Of a DNA stretch of 64,000 nt, positions 53,329 through 62,531 are shown piece after piece. Source of the stretch: Mitsuaria sp. 7 (lineage in GTDB: Bacteria > Pseudomonadota > Gammaproteobacteria > Burkholderiales > Burkholderiaceae_C); the NCBI RefSeq assembly GCF_001653795.1, contig NZ_CP011514.1, forward strand, positions 2,932,279 to 2,996,278, given 5' to 3'. The position numbers and the translations under genes are program-made. The stretch's first letter is position 1. Each line of letters opens with the position of its first letter. The notes below the pieces were generated by a model, which saw only the letters and a list, made by a program, of their open reading frames with translations, made no database searches and was not told the DNA's origin.

Positions 53329-53358
53329 ACGCCGGCACGCGCATCGCGTGGCCGGCGT
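53329..53358 (+). terminator. Terminator after the TonB-like gene
   Basis: GC-rich stem ACGCCGGC...GCCGGCGT (53329-53358) with an imperfect extension, followed by CTTTCTTC. Shared with the converging gene at 53402. Confidence 0.7.
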
Positions 53359-53401
53359 CTTTCTTCGTGCCGTTGGTGCATCGCCCTTCCGGGCGACCTC
53401 G

Positions 53402-53827
53402 TCAGTGCAGCATCAGGCTGCCGTAGGGCGAAACGGGGGTCGTGAAGGCCATCAGCAGCCGTTCGGGGCGGAATTCACCGACCGACTCCGCGCCTTGCCA
53501 GTGCGTTTCGATCGCGTGCTCCAGGCCCTTGAGCACGCAGAACGACATGAAGGCGTGCTCCGCCTCCTCGCCGTCCATGTCCACATGCTGCAGCCGCACG
53601 CAGGCCGCGCGCAGGAAGTTCAGCATCTGGATGGGGCTGTCGGTGTCCGGACAATAACCAGCGCAGACCTCGATGTCTTCCCGGGCATCTTCGGACAGCC
53701 ACAGTCGGCCGTCGTCGATCCGGACATGCATCAGGTCGGGATTGGCTTCGATGCCGACCTCATCGTCGTGGAGCAGCGTGTACATGATGGTTCCGACGGT
53801 AGACGAAGCCGGCAGGGCCGTGTTCAT
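53402..53827 (-). CDS. Hypothetical acidic protein
   Basis: 141 residues; ATG at 53785 is an alternative. No signal or membrane segment. DEVGIEANPDLMHVRIDDGRLWLSEDAREDIEVCAGYC and the Cys-containing helix MLNFLRAACVRLQHVDMDGEEAEHAFMSF show a compact soluble alpha/beta protein. Family not recognised. Codon use fits the host. Confidence 0.65.
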   Translation of the reverse strand: MNTALPASSTVGTIMYTLLHDDEVGIEANPDLMHVRIDDGRLWLSEDAREDIEVCAGYCPDTDSPIQMLNFLRAACVRLQHVDMDGEEAEHAFMSFCVLKGLEHAIETHWQGAESVGEFRPERLLMAFTTPVSPYGSLMLH

Positions 53828-53937
53828 CGGTGCCCTGACGCGGCCCGCGTCAGTGTCAGATATGCACGGCGAAAGCGCCGTTTACATCATTTCCAGTCAT
53901 TGCAGTCGATGCCCGGAGGTGACCGGAACCCCGCAAA

Positions 53938-54366
53938 TCAAACGTTGCGCATCCAGTCCGCCGTGTTGGCGAAGGAGGCCGCCAGACGCCGCTGCAGCTC
54001 GACGTCGAGCTCGCACTCCGCCATCGCCTGCGTCATCGCCGTCATCCATTGGTCGCGCTCGGCGATGCCGATGCGGTAGGGCATGTGGCGCGCGCGCAGG
54101 CGCGGATGGCCGAAGCGCTCGACGAAGTGGTCCGGGCCGCCCAGCCAGCCGCACAGGAACCAGAACAGCTTGTCCCGCGAGCCGTCCAGCGTCGTCGGAT
54201 GGATCGCCCGCAGCTGCGCGAAGCGCGGCTCCAGGTCCATCAGGTCGTAGAAGCGGTCGACGAGTCGTCGGACGGCGTCCTCGCCGCCGACCCACTCGAA
54301 AGGGGTGGCGGGGGCGGCCCCCGTCTGAGTGCCTTCGGCGGCACCGGTCTCGGTGGAATCGGTCAT
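53938..54366 (-). CDS. Group II truncated haemoglobin
   Basis: 142 residues from the ATG at 54366; an acidic Thr/Ala-rich 20-residue lead precedes the globin. FEWVGGEDAVRRLVDRFYDLMDLEP, DKLFWFLCGWLGGPDHFVERFGHPRLRARHMPYRIG and RDQWM match TrbO/YjbI globins with the proximal His in the HPRLRARH segment. It binds O2 or NO, probably for nitrosative stress protection. Confidence 0.93.
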   Translation of the reverse strand: MTDSTETGAAEGTQTGAAPATPFEWVGGEDAVRRLVDRFYDLMDLEPRFAQLRAIHPTTLDGSRDKLFWFLCGWLGGPDHFVERFGHPRLRARHMPYRIGIAERDQWMTAMTQAMAECELDVELQRRLAASFANTADWMRNV

Positions 54367-54400
54367 CAGCGAGCGGGAACGGAAATCGGGAAGCGGAGGG

Positions 54401-55213
54401 TCAGGCGTATCCGGCGGAATATTCCAGCACCTTGGATGCGAGCCCGCGGATCCCCTGCGCCGCGTCGCAGCCGGGGTAATGCTCCAGTAGCAGTTGCCGC
54501 TTGAGCACGGCCTGCCGGACCATCGGATCATTCTTGACCTCGCCGAGCAGTTCCAGCTTGAAGGTCTGTCCCGACGTCGGTCCGACGAAACGCTGCAGCA
54601 CCTGCTGCAGTTGGCCGCAGATGAGCTTGCCCTCGCCTGGCCGGTTGGCCTGGTTGACGACCAGGCGCACCAGGCGGCGCTCCTGCTGCGTCGCCAGCAC
54701 CTTTATCGTGGCGTACGCGTCCGTCAGCGAGGTCGGCTCCGGCGTCGCGACGACGAGCACGTCGTGCGCCATCGACACCGAGAACAGCACCACGTCCGAG
54801 ATGCCCGCACCCGTGTCGAGCAGCACGTAGTCGAAGCGCGGCCGCACGACCTCCAGGATATGCAGCAGCTTGTCGCGGACGTCGGGCGTCAGCCGCGAGT
54901 ACTCGACCATGCCCGAGCCGGCCAGCAGCACGTGGAAGCCACCCGGGGCCGGCAGGATCGCCTGCTCCAGGGTGCATTGCTCGGTGAAGACGTCGTGCAG
55001 CGTGAGCTTGGGGTGCAGGTTCAGCACCACGTCCAGGTTGGCCAGGCCGAGGTCGGCATCCAGCACCAGCACGCGCTCGCCGCGCGCGGCCAGGGCCGCC
55101 GCCAGATTGGCGGTGACGAAAGTCTTGCCCACGCCGCCCTTGCCGCTCGTGACGGCCAAGGTGCGCGCGCCTCCGCGGGCATTCGATGCAGCAGGAGCTG
55201 TTGTATTGCTCAT
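54401..55213 (-). CDS. flhG: FlhG/FleN-like MinD-family ATPase
   Basis: 270 residues. Deviant Walker A SGKGGVGKT, Walker A' VLVLDADLGLANLDVVL, ATPEPTSLTDAYATIKVL. This set, including the ADLGLANLD and TSLTDAYA patterns, is typical of FlhG/FleN regulators of flagellar number and placement. No flhF or flagellar genes are in the window, but the neighbouring diguanylate cyclase and che genes suit a motility role. Overlaps the cyclase gene (ATGA). Confidence 0.85.
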   Translation of the reverse strand: MSNTTAPAASNARGGARTLAVTSGKGGVGKTFVTANLAAALAARGERVLVLDADLGLANLDVVLNLHPKLTLHDVFTEQCTLEQAILPAPGGFHVLLAGSGMVEYSRLTPDVRDKLLHILEVVRPRFDYVLLDTGAGISDVVLFSVSMAHDVLVVATPEPTSLTDAYATIKVLATQQERRLVRLVVNQANRPGEGKLICGQLQQVLQRFVGPTSGQTFKLELLGEVKNDPMVRQAVLKRQLLLEHYPGCDAAQGIRGLASKVLEYSAGYA

Positions 55214-55944
55214 TCACTATCCTGTTGCGTTACGGCGAACAACATGCCCTTTTCCTCGGCGCTGACCAGCGAGTCCACATGGCTCTCGAGGCAAGCGCGG
55301 TTCCGGCCTTCGGCCTTGGCACGGTAAAGCTGACGGTCCGCCCGTTCCGTCCAGATCAGTGTCGACGACCGCACCCACTGCGGCGCGAACGCCCCGCCGA
55401 TGCTGATCGTGCAGGTCAACGGCGGCTGTCCGCCGCCCGCGCTGATGGCCAGGGCCTGCACCCGGGCCCGGATCCGTTCCGCGACCGTCACCCCGAACGA
55501 CGTCGGGCAGTTGGGCAGGATGATGGCGAACTCTTCGCCGCCGATCCGCGCCACCGTGTCCATCGGCCGCACCGTCTGCGCGATCGACTGGGCGACCGCG
55601 CGGATCACCAGGTCGCCGGCCGCATGGCCGTGCTGGTCGTTGACCGCCTTGAAGTGGTCGATGTCCAACATCAGCAGCAGCGCCGGTTCCCCGGAGCGCG
55701 CCACACGATCGACCTCGCGCGCCAGCGCCATCTCGAAGCTGCGGCGGTTGACCAGTCCGGTCAACGCGTCCTTGCTGGAGAGATCGCACAAGGCGTCGAG
55801 GATGCCCTGCAGCCACGGCTCCGAATACGGCTCCGCGTCGGGCAGCATCGCACCGGCCTGCTGCAGCAGCTGCAGGGCCAGGTCCAGGCGCAGCTTGTGG
55901 GCTGCAATGAGACTTTGCGGAGCGTCCAAGATCGAATCAGGCAA
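55210..55944 (-). CDS. GGDEF-domain diguanylate cyclase
   Basis: 244 residues. Active-site GGEEF in VARIGGEEFAIILP; the inhibitory I-site RPMD lies exactly five residues upstream, so product feedback by c-di-GMP is expected. DALTGLVNRRSFEMAL and DIDHFKAVNDQHGHAAGD are intact. The N-terminal 55 residues are helical and unassigned, without membrane segments: a cytoplasmic enzyme. Confidence 0.94.
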   Translation of the reverse strand: MPDSILDAPQSLIAAHKLRLDLALQLLQQAGAMLPDAEPYSEPWLQGILDALCDLSSKDALTGLVNRRSFEMALAREVDRVARSGEPALLLMLDIDHFKAVNDQHGHAAGDLVIRAVAQSIAQTVRPMDTVARIGGEEFAIILPNCPTSFGVTVAERIRARVQALAISAGGGQPPLTCTISIGGAFAPQWVRSSTLIWTERADRQLYRAKAEGRNRACLESHVDSLVSAEEKGMLFAVTQQDSE

Positions 55945-56050
55945 TTTCGAGGGCAGTCTAGCGGCTTCCCCCCCAAATGAGCGCGCAGAAAAGAGGGGTT
56001 CCCCCCACCTCTTTCACACATCAAATGGACCAAACACAATCAAACTAGCT

Positions 56051-56062
56051 ATTGTCGACAAT
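56051..56062. promoter_or_regulatory. ATTGTCGACAAT palindrome upstream of cheR
   Basis: Perfect 12-bp palindrome 50 bp before the cheR ATG, in the 168-bp region divergent from the diguanylate cyclase gene. It could be an operator; no matching regulator is evident. Confidence 0.3.
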
Positions 56063-56112
56063 GGTGATCACCCGGTGCTACGGCATCTCATCGAAGAAAA
56101 CCAAACAGCCCC

Positions 56113-56982
56113 ATGCGCCAAGGTCAACCGGCCCCGTCTGCCGCCCCCTCGCCAGTGGAGGCGATCGATCATGAGTTCAGCTTCAGCAAAGCCGACTTCG
56201 AACGCGTCCGCCAGCTGATCTACCAGCACGCCGGCATCTCGCTGCACGACGGCAAGCATGCGATGGTCTACAGCCGGCTGTCGCGCCGCCTGCGCGACAC
56301 CGGCCACAAGAGCTTTGCCGACTACCTCCAATGGCTGGAGGGCGTCACCGGTCCGCAAGGCGACCAGGAGTGGCAGGAGTTCGTGAACTGCCTGACCACC
56401 AACCTGACCTCGTTCTTCCGCGAGGACCACCACTTCCTGTCGCTCACCGACGACCTCAAGACGCTGACCGGCAAGCCGATCCGCATCTGGTGCTGCGCGG
56501 CGTCGACCGGCGAAGAGCCCTACTCCATCGCGATGACCTGCCAGGAGTCCCTGGGCGCCAGCAGCGGTGTGCAGATCGTCTCCAGCGACATCGACACCAA
56601 CGTGCTGAACACGGCGCGCAAGGGCGTCTACGCGGCGGAGTCGCGCGGCCTGTCGCCGCAGCGGCTCAAGCAGTTCTTCCTGCGCGGTACCGGCGCCAAC
56701 GAGGGCCGCATCCGCGTCCGCCCTGAGCTGGCGAAGATGATCGACTTCCGCCCCCTGAACCTGATGCACGCCTCGTGGTCGCTGGGGGATCCCTTCCACG
56801 TCGTGTTCTGCCGCAACGTCATGATCTATTTCGACGCCCCGACGCAGCGCAAGGTGCTGGAGCGCATCCACAAGGTGATGCGTCCGGGCGGGCTGCTGTT
56901 CGTCGGGCATTCCGAGAACTTCACCGATTCCCGCGATCTCTTCCGCCTGCGCGGCAAGACGATCTACGAGCGCGTCGGCTGA
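56113..56982 (+). CDS. cheR: Chemotaxis protein methyltransferase CheR
   Basis: 289 residues. N-terminal helical domain (FERVRQLIYQHAGISLHDGKHAMVYSRLSRRLR), then the SAM core with NLTSFFREDHHF, RIWCCAASTGEEPYSIAM, DIDTNVLNTARKGVY and VVFCRNVMIYF. It methylates glutamates of chemoreceptors. First gene of cheR-cheD-cheB; no cheA, cheW or cheY is in view. Confidence 0.97.
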   Translation: MRQGQPAPSAAPSPVEAIDHEFSFSKADFERVRQLIYQHAGISLHDGKHAMVYSRLSRRLRDTGHKSFADYLQWLEGVTGPQGDQEWQEFVNCLTTNLTSFFREDHHFLSLTDDLKTLTGKPIRIWCCAASTGEEPYSIAMTCQESLGASSGVQIVSSDIDTNVLNTARKGVYAAESRGLSPQRLKQFFLRGTGANEGRIRVRPELAKMIDFRPLNLMHASWSLGDPFHVVFCRNVMIYFDAPTQRKVLERIHKVMRPGGLLFVGHSENFTDSRDLFRLRGKTIYERVG

Positions 56983-57039
56983 TCGCCACGAACGATCCGC
57001 CGCACGACGATCCGAAGAACCTTCATTCAGCGACACCCC

Positions 57040-57711
57040 ATGACCCTGCCCTCCGCCTCCTCCGCGATGCAGCAAAGCGCGGCGCTGGCCAGCGCCGGCG
57101 CGGCCCGCGTGGCCCAGCTCAAGACGGTGACGCGCAAGAACGGCGAGGCGTCGTTCTTCTTCTACGAAGCGCACTTCAAGAACGCCGCGGTCAAGGTGCT
57201 GCCCGGCGAGTATTTCGTCGACAACGACGATCTGCTGGTCATGACCACGCTGGGCTCGTGCATCGCGGCCTGCCTGTGGGACCGCCACGCGCAGATCGGC
57301 GGCATGAACCACTTCATGCTGCCCGAGGGCCACGGCGACTCCGGCCGCTACGGCTCGTACGCGATGGAACTGCTGATCAACGAGATGATGAAGCGCGGCG
57401 CGTCCAAGAGCCGCATGGAAGCGAAGATCTTCGGCGGCGGCGCGGTGATCGCCGGCATGAACACGATCAACGTCGGCGAGCGCAACACCAACTTCGTCAT
57501 CGATTTCCTGAAGCTCGAACGCATCCCCATCGTGTCCAAGGACGTGATGGACGTCTATCCGCGCAAGGTGTGCTTCCTGCCCAAGAGCGGCAAGGCGATG
57601 GTCAAGCGACTGGCGCCGACCAACACCGACGCGCTGGTGCAGCAGGACCGGACCGCGGCGCAGCAGGCACAGCCGGTGGCGAGCACGGGCGGTTCGATCG
57701 ATCTGTTCTGA
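57040..57711 (+). CDS. cheD: Chemoreceptor glutamine deamidase CheD
   Basis: 223 residues. The cysteine protease-like catalytic pair lies in TLGSCIAACLWDRH (Cys) and GGMNHFMLPE (His), with FGGGAVIAGMNTINVGERN downstream. It deamidates receptor glutamines. A ~50-residue N-terminal extension includes a Lys/Arg-rich stretch. 57 bp after cheR. Confidence 0.96.
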   Translation: MTLPSASSAMQQSAALASAGAARVAQLKTVTRKNGEASFFFYEAHFKNAAVKVLPGEYFVDNDDLLVMTTLGSCIAACLWDRHAQIGGMNHFMLPEGHGDSGRYGSYAMELLINEMMKRGASKSRMEAKIFGGGAVIAGMNTINVGERNTNFVIDFLKLERIPIVSKDVMDVYPRKVCFLPKSGKAMVKRLAPTNTDALVQQDRTAAQQAQPVASTGGSIDLF

Positions 57712-57783
57712 TTCAACACTGAGGCCGCACTGAGGCCACACTGAGGCAGCCGCGAGCCTGGCAGTACCGAGGAGTAAAAAGAC

Positions 57784-58899
57784 ATGGCCAAGACCACCGT
57801 CGTCGTTGTCGACGATTCCGCGCTGGTGCGGAGCATCCTGACCGAGATCATCAACCGCCAGCCCGACATGCAATGCGTCGGGGCCGCCAGCGACCCGCTG
57901 GTCGCGCGGGAGATGATCCGCAACCTCAACCCCGACGTGATCACGCTCGACGTCGAGATGCCGAAGATGGACGGCCTCGACTTCCTGCAGCGCCTGATGC
58001 GATTGCGGCCGATGCCGGTCGTGATGGTGTCGACGCTGACGGAGCGCGGCGCGGAGGTCACGCTCAAGGCGCTGGAGCTGGGCGCGGTGGACTTCGTCGC
58101 CAAGCCCAAGATCGGCGTGGCCGACGGCATCCGCGCGCTGGCGCAGGACATCACGGACAAGGTCCGCATCGCCGCGAAGGCGCAGATCCGGCGCCTGCAC
58201 GCACCGGGGCCGGCCGCCGCGCCGGGCGCGCCCGCGGCGAGCGGCGGCGCCACGCCGCCGCTCAAGCCGGCCTCGCCGATCGCGAGCCTGGGGCGGCTGT
58301 CGACCGAGAAGATCATCTTCATCGGCGCGTCGACCGGCGGCACCGAAGCGACCAAGGACGTGCTGATCAACCTGCCGGCCGACTGCCCGGCGGTCTGCAT
58401 CACGCAGCACATGCCGGCGGGCTTCACCCGCAGCTACGCGGCGCGGCTGGACGGCCTGTGCAAGATCCGCGTGAAGGAAGCGCAGGACGGTGAACGGATC
58501 CTGCCCGGCCACGGCTACATCGCGCCGGGCGGCATGCACTTCAGCGTGGAGCGCTCCGGCGCCAACTACATCGCCCGCGTGCAGGACGGCGAAGCGGTGA
58601 ACCGGCACAAGCCGTCGGTGGAGGTGCTGTTCAACTCCGCCGCGCGCGTGGTGGGCCAGAACGCGCTGGGCATCATGCTCACCGGCATGGGCGCCGACGG
58701 GGCCAAGGCGATGAAGACGATGAAGGACGCCGGCGCCTACAACCTCGTGCAGGACGAGGCGACCTGCGTCGTCTTCGGCATGCCGCGCGAGGCGATCAAT
58801 GCCGGCGCCGCCGACGAGGTCCTGCCGCTGCACCAGATCGCCACGCGCCTGATCGAACGCCTGCGCAGCACCGCCGGCATGTCCATGAACCGCGTCTGA
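57784..58899 (+). CDS. cheB: Chemotaxis response regulator protein-glutamate methylesterase CheB
   Basis: 371 residues. Receiver domain with Asp10-Asp11, phospho-acceptor Asp56 ([12 protein letters not shown]) and Lys in VAKPK; a Pro/Ala linker near 145-165; catalytic domain with Ser in [10 protein letters not shown], His in [11 protein letters not shown] and Asp in [12 protein letters not shown]. Removes methyl groups from receptors. Confidence 0.97.
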   Translation: MAKTTVVVVDDSALVRSILTEIINRQPDMQCVGAASDPLVAREMIRNLNPDVITLDVEMPKMDGLDFLQRLMRLRPMPVVMVSTLTERGAEVTLKALELGAVDFVAKPKIGVADGIRALAQDITDKVRIAAKAQIRRLHAPGPAAAPGAPAASGGATPPLKPASPIASLGRLSTEKIIFIGASTGGTEATKDVLINLPADCPAVCITQHMPAGFTRSYAARLDGLCKIRVKEAQDGERILPGHGYIAPGGMHFSVERSGANYIARVQDGEAVNRHKPSVEVLFNSAARVVGQNALGIMLTGMGADGAKAMKTMKDAGAYNLVQDEATCVVFGMPREAINAGAADEVLPLHQIATRLIERLRSTAGMSMNRV

Positions 58900-59091
58900 T
58901 GCTGGTCCGATCCGGTTCGACCTCGCGTCGGGCCTCCCGCGTCGCGCACGCCTGATCGCGCACCGGCGCGGCCGCCTGACGGGTGGCCGCCGCCTCGACT
59001 TCGAACCAACCGCCCAGAACACCTCCACGGAGAAGCGCTTCGAACAGCACCCGCTGCTCGCAAGCGTCCATCAACCGTAGGAGGAGCGCTC

Positions 59092-60594
59092 ATGCGCCTG
59101 GCCGGATTCCACGTCGAGAACTTCAAGAGCATCGGCCCGTCGGGCTGCCTGATCCGGATCGACGAGATCGTCGTCCTGATCGGCCGCAACAAGGTCGGAC
59201 TGTCCACCATCCTGGACGCGTACGAGGCGCTCGCCTCGGGCGGGAAGGCGCTGAGCCTCAGCCACTTCCACAACCAGGACCCGGGCGTCCCGATCGCCAT
59301 CACCGGCTACTTCGACCAGGTCTCGACCGGCGACGAAGCGCGTATCGGCCAAGGCTGGCAGTTCGACCATCCCGACTTCGGCGCCTGCGTGGCCTTCCGC
59401 TATGTCTGGAGAGCCCAGGACGACCAGGCCCGTCTGCAAGCTTTCGATCCGGACAGCGATGACTTCGTGGAAGGCGCACCCGGGATGCCTGACGGCTTTC
59501 ATTCGATAGTCACCGGCCGCATCCCGCAACCGGTGCGCATCCGTCCGACAGACCCGAAGGACACGACCCGGACCAGGCTGCTGACCATGCGCCAGGATCA
59601 CCTCAAGCAGCACCTGATGGCCAACGAGAGCCAGACGCTGGCGGCGCTGCTGTGGTCGACGCTGTCGATGATGTGCGTCAGCGAGGAGAAAACAGAGACG
59701 GCGAAGAAGACGGACGCGGACGTCGGATCGCCGCGCATCCTGCTGATCGACGAACCGGAGGCCTTCCTGCATCCGCCGACGATCCGCGGGGCGCGAGAGA
59801 CGCTCTACGACTTTGCGGTGCAGAACCCGCACTGGCGGGTGATCGCGACGACACGCTCGCCGTTCTTCATCGACCTGACGAAGGACCACACGACGCTCAT
59901 CCGCATCGGCGACGCACCGGGCGAATGCCACCACGTCCTCTCGACCGACCGGGTCGCCTTCGACGAACGGGAACGCGAGCGGCTGCGGATGATCCGGGCC
60001 TGCAACCCGCTGGTGAACGAATTCTTCTTCCACGACGACATCGTGCTCGTCGACGGCGTGACCGAGCAGATCGCCATGCTGCACATGGCCCGCAACATGG
60101 GCCGCGCGGTGCACGTCATCAACTGCCTGGGCAAGGCGAACCTCCCGATGTTCGCGCGCCTGCTCAACGACTTCCAGGTTCCCTATACCGTCATCCACGA
60201 TGCCGACACCCGATTCGTGAAGCGCGCGCACGGCTACCGGCGCAACGGCCTGTGGGCGACGAACGATCACATCCGTGCCACCGTCGAGGCCGGCGGCATC
60301 GGCCGCATCCACACGCAGTTCCCGCACTTCGAGGGCGAGTGCTTCGGCGAGACGATGAAATCGGGCAAGGTGGACCGCGTGCTGCGCGCGCTGGAGGATC
60401 CGGACTCGGAGGACTTCCGGCGCATCGTCGAAGCCTACGCCCCCATCATCAACCGCGACCCGAGCGGTTCCACCACCACCCGCGCCGCCTTCGATCGCAA
60501 GCTGGACGCCTACCTGACGCATCGCGTGTCGCTGGGCGATCCGCTCTGGTACCAGCTGCATCTTCCGCCCGCGGACCAGGGCGTCGACGACTAG
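59092..60594 (+). CDS. OLD-like ATPase/Toprim protein with non-canonical P-loop
   Basis: 500 residues. It starts like OLD-family ATPases (MRLAGFHVENFKSIG), but the P-loop is GRNKVGLST at 31-39, with Leu37 where Lys is expected. Walker B is intact (RILLIDEPEAFLHPP), followed by the Toprim half: DIVLVDGVTEQIAML and YTVIHDADTRF. OLD proteins are ATP-dependent DNases, some in Gabija defence. Either this member has lost ATP binding or it binds differently. No UvrD-like helicase partner adjoins. GC content is host-like. Confidence 0.75.
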   Translation: MRLAGFHVENFKSIGPSGCLIRIDEIVVLIGRNKVGLSTILDAYEALASGGKALSLSHFHNQDPGVPIAITGYFDQVSTGDEARIGQGWQFDHPDFGACVAFRYVWRAQDDQARLQAFDPDSDDFVEGAPGMPDGFHSIVTGRIPQPVRIRPTDPKDTTRTRLLTMRQDHLKQHLMANESQTLAALLWSTLSMMCVSEEKTETAKKTDADVGSPRILLIDEPEAFLHPPTIRGARETLYDFAVQNPHWRVIATTRSPFFIDLTKDHTTLIRIGDAPGECHHVLSTDRVAFDERERERLRMIRACNPLVNEFFFHDDIVLVDGVTEQIAMLHMARNMGRAVHVINCLGKANLPMFARLLNDFQVPYTVIHDADTRFVKRAHGYRRNGLWATNDHIRATVEAGGIGRIHTQFPHFEGECFGETMKSGKVDRVLRALEDPDSEDFRRIVEAYAPIINRDPSGSTTTRAAFDRKLDAYLTHRVSLGDPLWYQLHLPPADQGVDD

Positions 60595-61022
60595 GCGGGA
60601 CGCTCGTCGCCGAACACGAATCGGGCGCTGACGATGCGGCCGACGGCGGTGGCGCCCCCGGTGCCGACCGACGGCGTTCCGTCGATCTCGTAGATCGCGA
60701 TCAGCTCGCGGACGACGGGGCCGTCGGGCGTCTGGTTCACGATGCGCTCATGGTCGATGACGGTGTTTCCAAGCGCGATGCGGTGCAGCAACTGCGCGTG
60801 CGGACGCGAGGTGTCGAAGCGCGTCGCCATCCGCTCGCGCAAGGCCTGCACGCCCTTCGCGAGCAGCCGATCCGGATACTCGTATTGGCGAGCATCCGTC
60901 GCATAGGTGGCGATCAGCGCCTCGACGTCATGCGCGTTGTAGGCGTCGAGTTGCGCCTGGACCAGATCGGCTGCCAGCGAGGTCGCCTCGGGAGTGGCCG
61001 ATGCCATCGTTGCGGTGCTCAT
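60591..61022 (-). CDS. SnoaL/NTF2-like protein
   Basis: 143 residues from the ATG at 61022; longer upstream frame is not family-like. VQAQLDAYNAHDVEALIATYATDARQYEYPDRLLAKGVQALRERM is the SnoaL-like polyketide-cyclase fold. May be an enzyme or a binding protein; substrate unknown. Its start overlaps the upstream gene stop (ATGA); its 3' end overlaps the OLD-like gene by 4 bp. Confidence 0.82.
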   Translation of the reverse strand: MSTATMASATPEATSLAADLVQAQLDAYNAHDVEALIATYATDARQYEYPDRLLAKGVQALRERMATRFDTSRPHAQLLHRIALGNTVIDHERIVNQTPDGPVVRELIAIYEIDGTPSVGTGGATAVGRIVSARFVFGDERPA

Positions 61023-61402
61023 TGGGCGCGGCCCTTCTTCTCTTCGTTGCTGCGGTTCACGACCGGCTGCGCGCGCGGCGTCGCGGCCCCTTGCCGGTCG
61101 TTGGCCGTCGCGACGAGCGTCGCCTGACGCGCGGCCTGCTCGCGGGCGACGCGTTGCGCCTCGACCCGCGCGACGCGCTGCTCGCGGGCGGCGATCTGCA
61201 GCTCGGCATTGACGTCGTTGAACGCGTTGGCGTTCGAGACCAGCGCCAGCGCCGAGAGGATGGCGATCAGCACGGTCAGCGCCGGGCCGATCACCGGAAA
61301 GCGCGCCCACGGCGAGTAGGCGTAGCACGGCACCTGCGGGGTCACCCGGGCGCGGAGGCAGGAGGTGATGTCGGGCTCGTTCATGGTCGTTCCTTCGTTC
61401 AT
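61019..61402 (-). CDS. Single-membrane-helix protein of unknown function
   Basis: 127 residues (ATG at 61384 is an alternative). One membrane helix (FPVIGPALTVLIAILSALALVSNA), then a charged Glu/Arg/Ala-rich helical tail (LQIAAREQRVARVEAQRVAREQAARQA) that could form a coiled coil. CYAYSPWARFPVIGPALTVLIA looks like DUF4395-type short membrane proteins, but I do not assign it. Coupled to the SnoaL-like gene; divergent from the LysR regulator. Confidence 0.6.
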   Translation of the reverse strand: MNEGTTMNEPDITSCLRARVTPQVPCYAYSPWARFPVIGPALTVLIAILSALALVSNANAFNDVNAELQIAAREQRVARVEAQRVAREQAARQATLVATANDRQGAATPRAQPVVNRSNEEKKGRAQ

Positions 61403-61539
61403 CGGGAGGGAGTTCTGGATCAGTGCTGGTAATGCTAGATGCCCAACAATCGGTCTCCAAACGCTATATCCTTGCCTCCTTGTGCAGTCTGGCTACTCGA
61501 TCGCAGCCATTCCTGATCCAGAACGAGGACGAACGACCG

Positions 61540-62502
61540 ATGCGCATCCCCCGCCTCCCGCTCCAGTACCTGGCCGCTTTCCGGGCCGCCGCGCTGCACC
61601 AGAACCTGCGCGCCGCGTCCGAGGAGCTCAATCTCACGCACAGCGCCGTGAGCCAGCAGATCCGCGCTCTGGAGCTGCAACTCGGCTTTCCCGTCTTCGA
61701 CCGCCAGGGACGGCGGGTCGTGCTCAACGCGGCGGGCGGCGCGTTGCTGCGCGGCGTGGAGCGCGCCTATCAGGAGCTCGACCAGGGCCTGCGCGCCGCG
61801 ACGGCCGCGCACGGCGTGGAGCAGCGCAGCCTGCGCGTGACGGTACTGCCCTCCTTCGCGCAGCGCTGGCTGCTCCCGCGGCTGGGCCGGTGGCACGCGC
61901 GGCATCCGGAGGTGACCATCGAGATCGAGGCCTCTCCGCGCCTCGTCGACCTGGAGCGCGAGAACTTCGACATCGCCTTGCGCCAGGGACTGGGCCCGTG
62001 GCCGGGCCTCGACAGCGAGCCGCTCTTCGACCTGTCGATGCTGCCCGTGGCCTCGCCCGCGCTCGCGCATCAGCTGATCGGGGAACCGCTGGAAGCCCTC
62101 GCGCAAGCGCCGCTACTCGGCGACGCCGCGCAATGGGAGGACTGGTTCTCGCAGGCCGGGCTGCGGCGTCAGGTCGTGCCGGTGGCGATCTTCAACGACT
62201 TCGGCATCCTGCTGCAGGCGGCGGAGCAAGGCATGGGCGTCGGACTGACGCGCGAGCTGCTGGCGGCGGATGCCCTGCTCGACGGCCGCCTCGTGCGCGT
62301 CGCGCCGCGGCAGGCGATGCTCAAGGAGCCGCAGCGGTATCACATCGTCTATCGGCCGAAGTCGCGCGAGGAGCCCGCCGTCTGCGCGTTCGTCGAGTGG
62401 CTGCATGAGGAGACCGCGCAGTCGCGTGCGGCGCTGGACGGCGCGAAGACCTGCCTGGCGACCGGCAAGGTCACGCCGGGATCGACGCCGGTCACGACCT
62501 GA
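61540..62502 (+). CDS. LysR-family transcriptional regulator (GcvA-like)
   Basis: 320 residues from the ATG at 61540. N-terminal winged helix: LQYLAAFRAAALHQNLRAASEELNLTHSAVSQQIRALELQLGFPVFDRQGRRVVLN, followed by the two-lobed effector domain. The PRLPLQYLAAFRAAA opening is typical of the GcvA branch. It is divergent from the SnoaL-like/membrane gene pair and probably regulates it. Confidence 0.92.
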   Translation: MRIPRLPLQYLAAFRAAALHQNLRAASEELNLTHSAVSQQIRALELQLGFPVFDRQGRRVVLNAAGGALLRGVERAYQELDQGLRAATAAHGVEQRSLRVTVLPSFAQRWLLPRLGRWHARHPEVTIEIEASPRLVDLERENFDIALRQGLGPWPGLDSEPLFDLSMLPVASPALAHQLIGEPLEALAQAPLLGDAAQWEDWFSQAGLRRQVVPVAIFNDFGILLQAAEQGMGVGLTRELLAADALLDGRLVRVAPRQAMLKEPQRYHIVYRPKSREEPAVCAFVEWLHEETAQSRAALDGAKTCLATGKVTPGSTPVTT

Positions 62503-62531
62503 GCATCACGCGCTCAGGTCACCTGCTCAGA

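Noticed and set aside
56068..59028. 986-codon minus-strand frame opposite cheR-cheD-cheB
   Set aside because: Shadow of three well-identified plus-strand genes; composition dominated by Arg, Ala, His and Val without domains.
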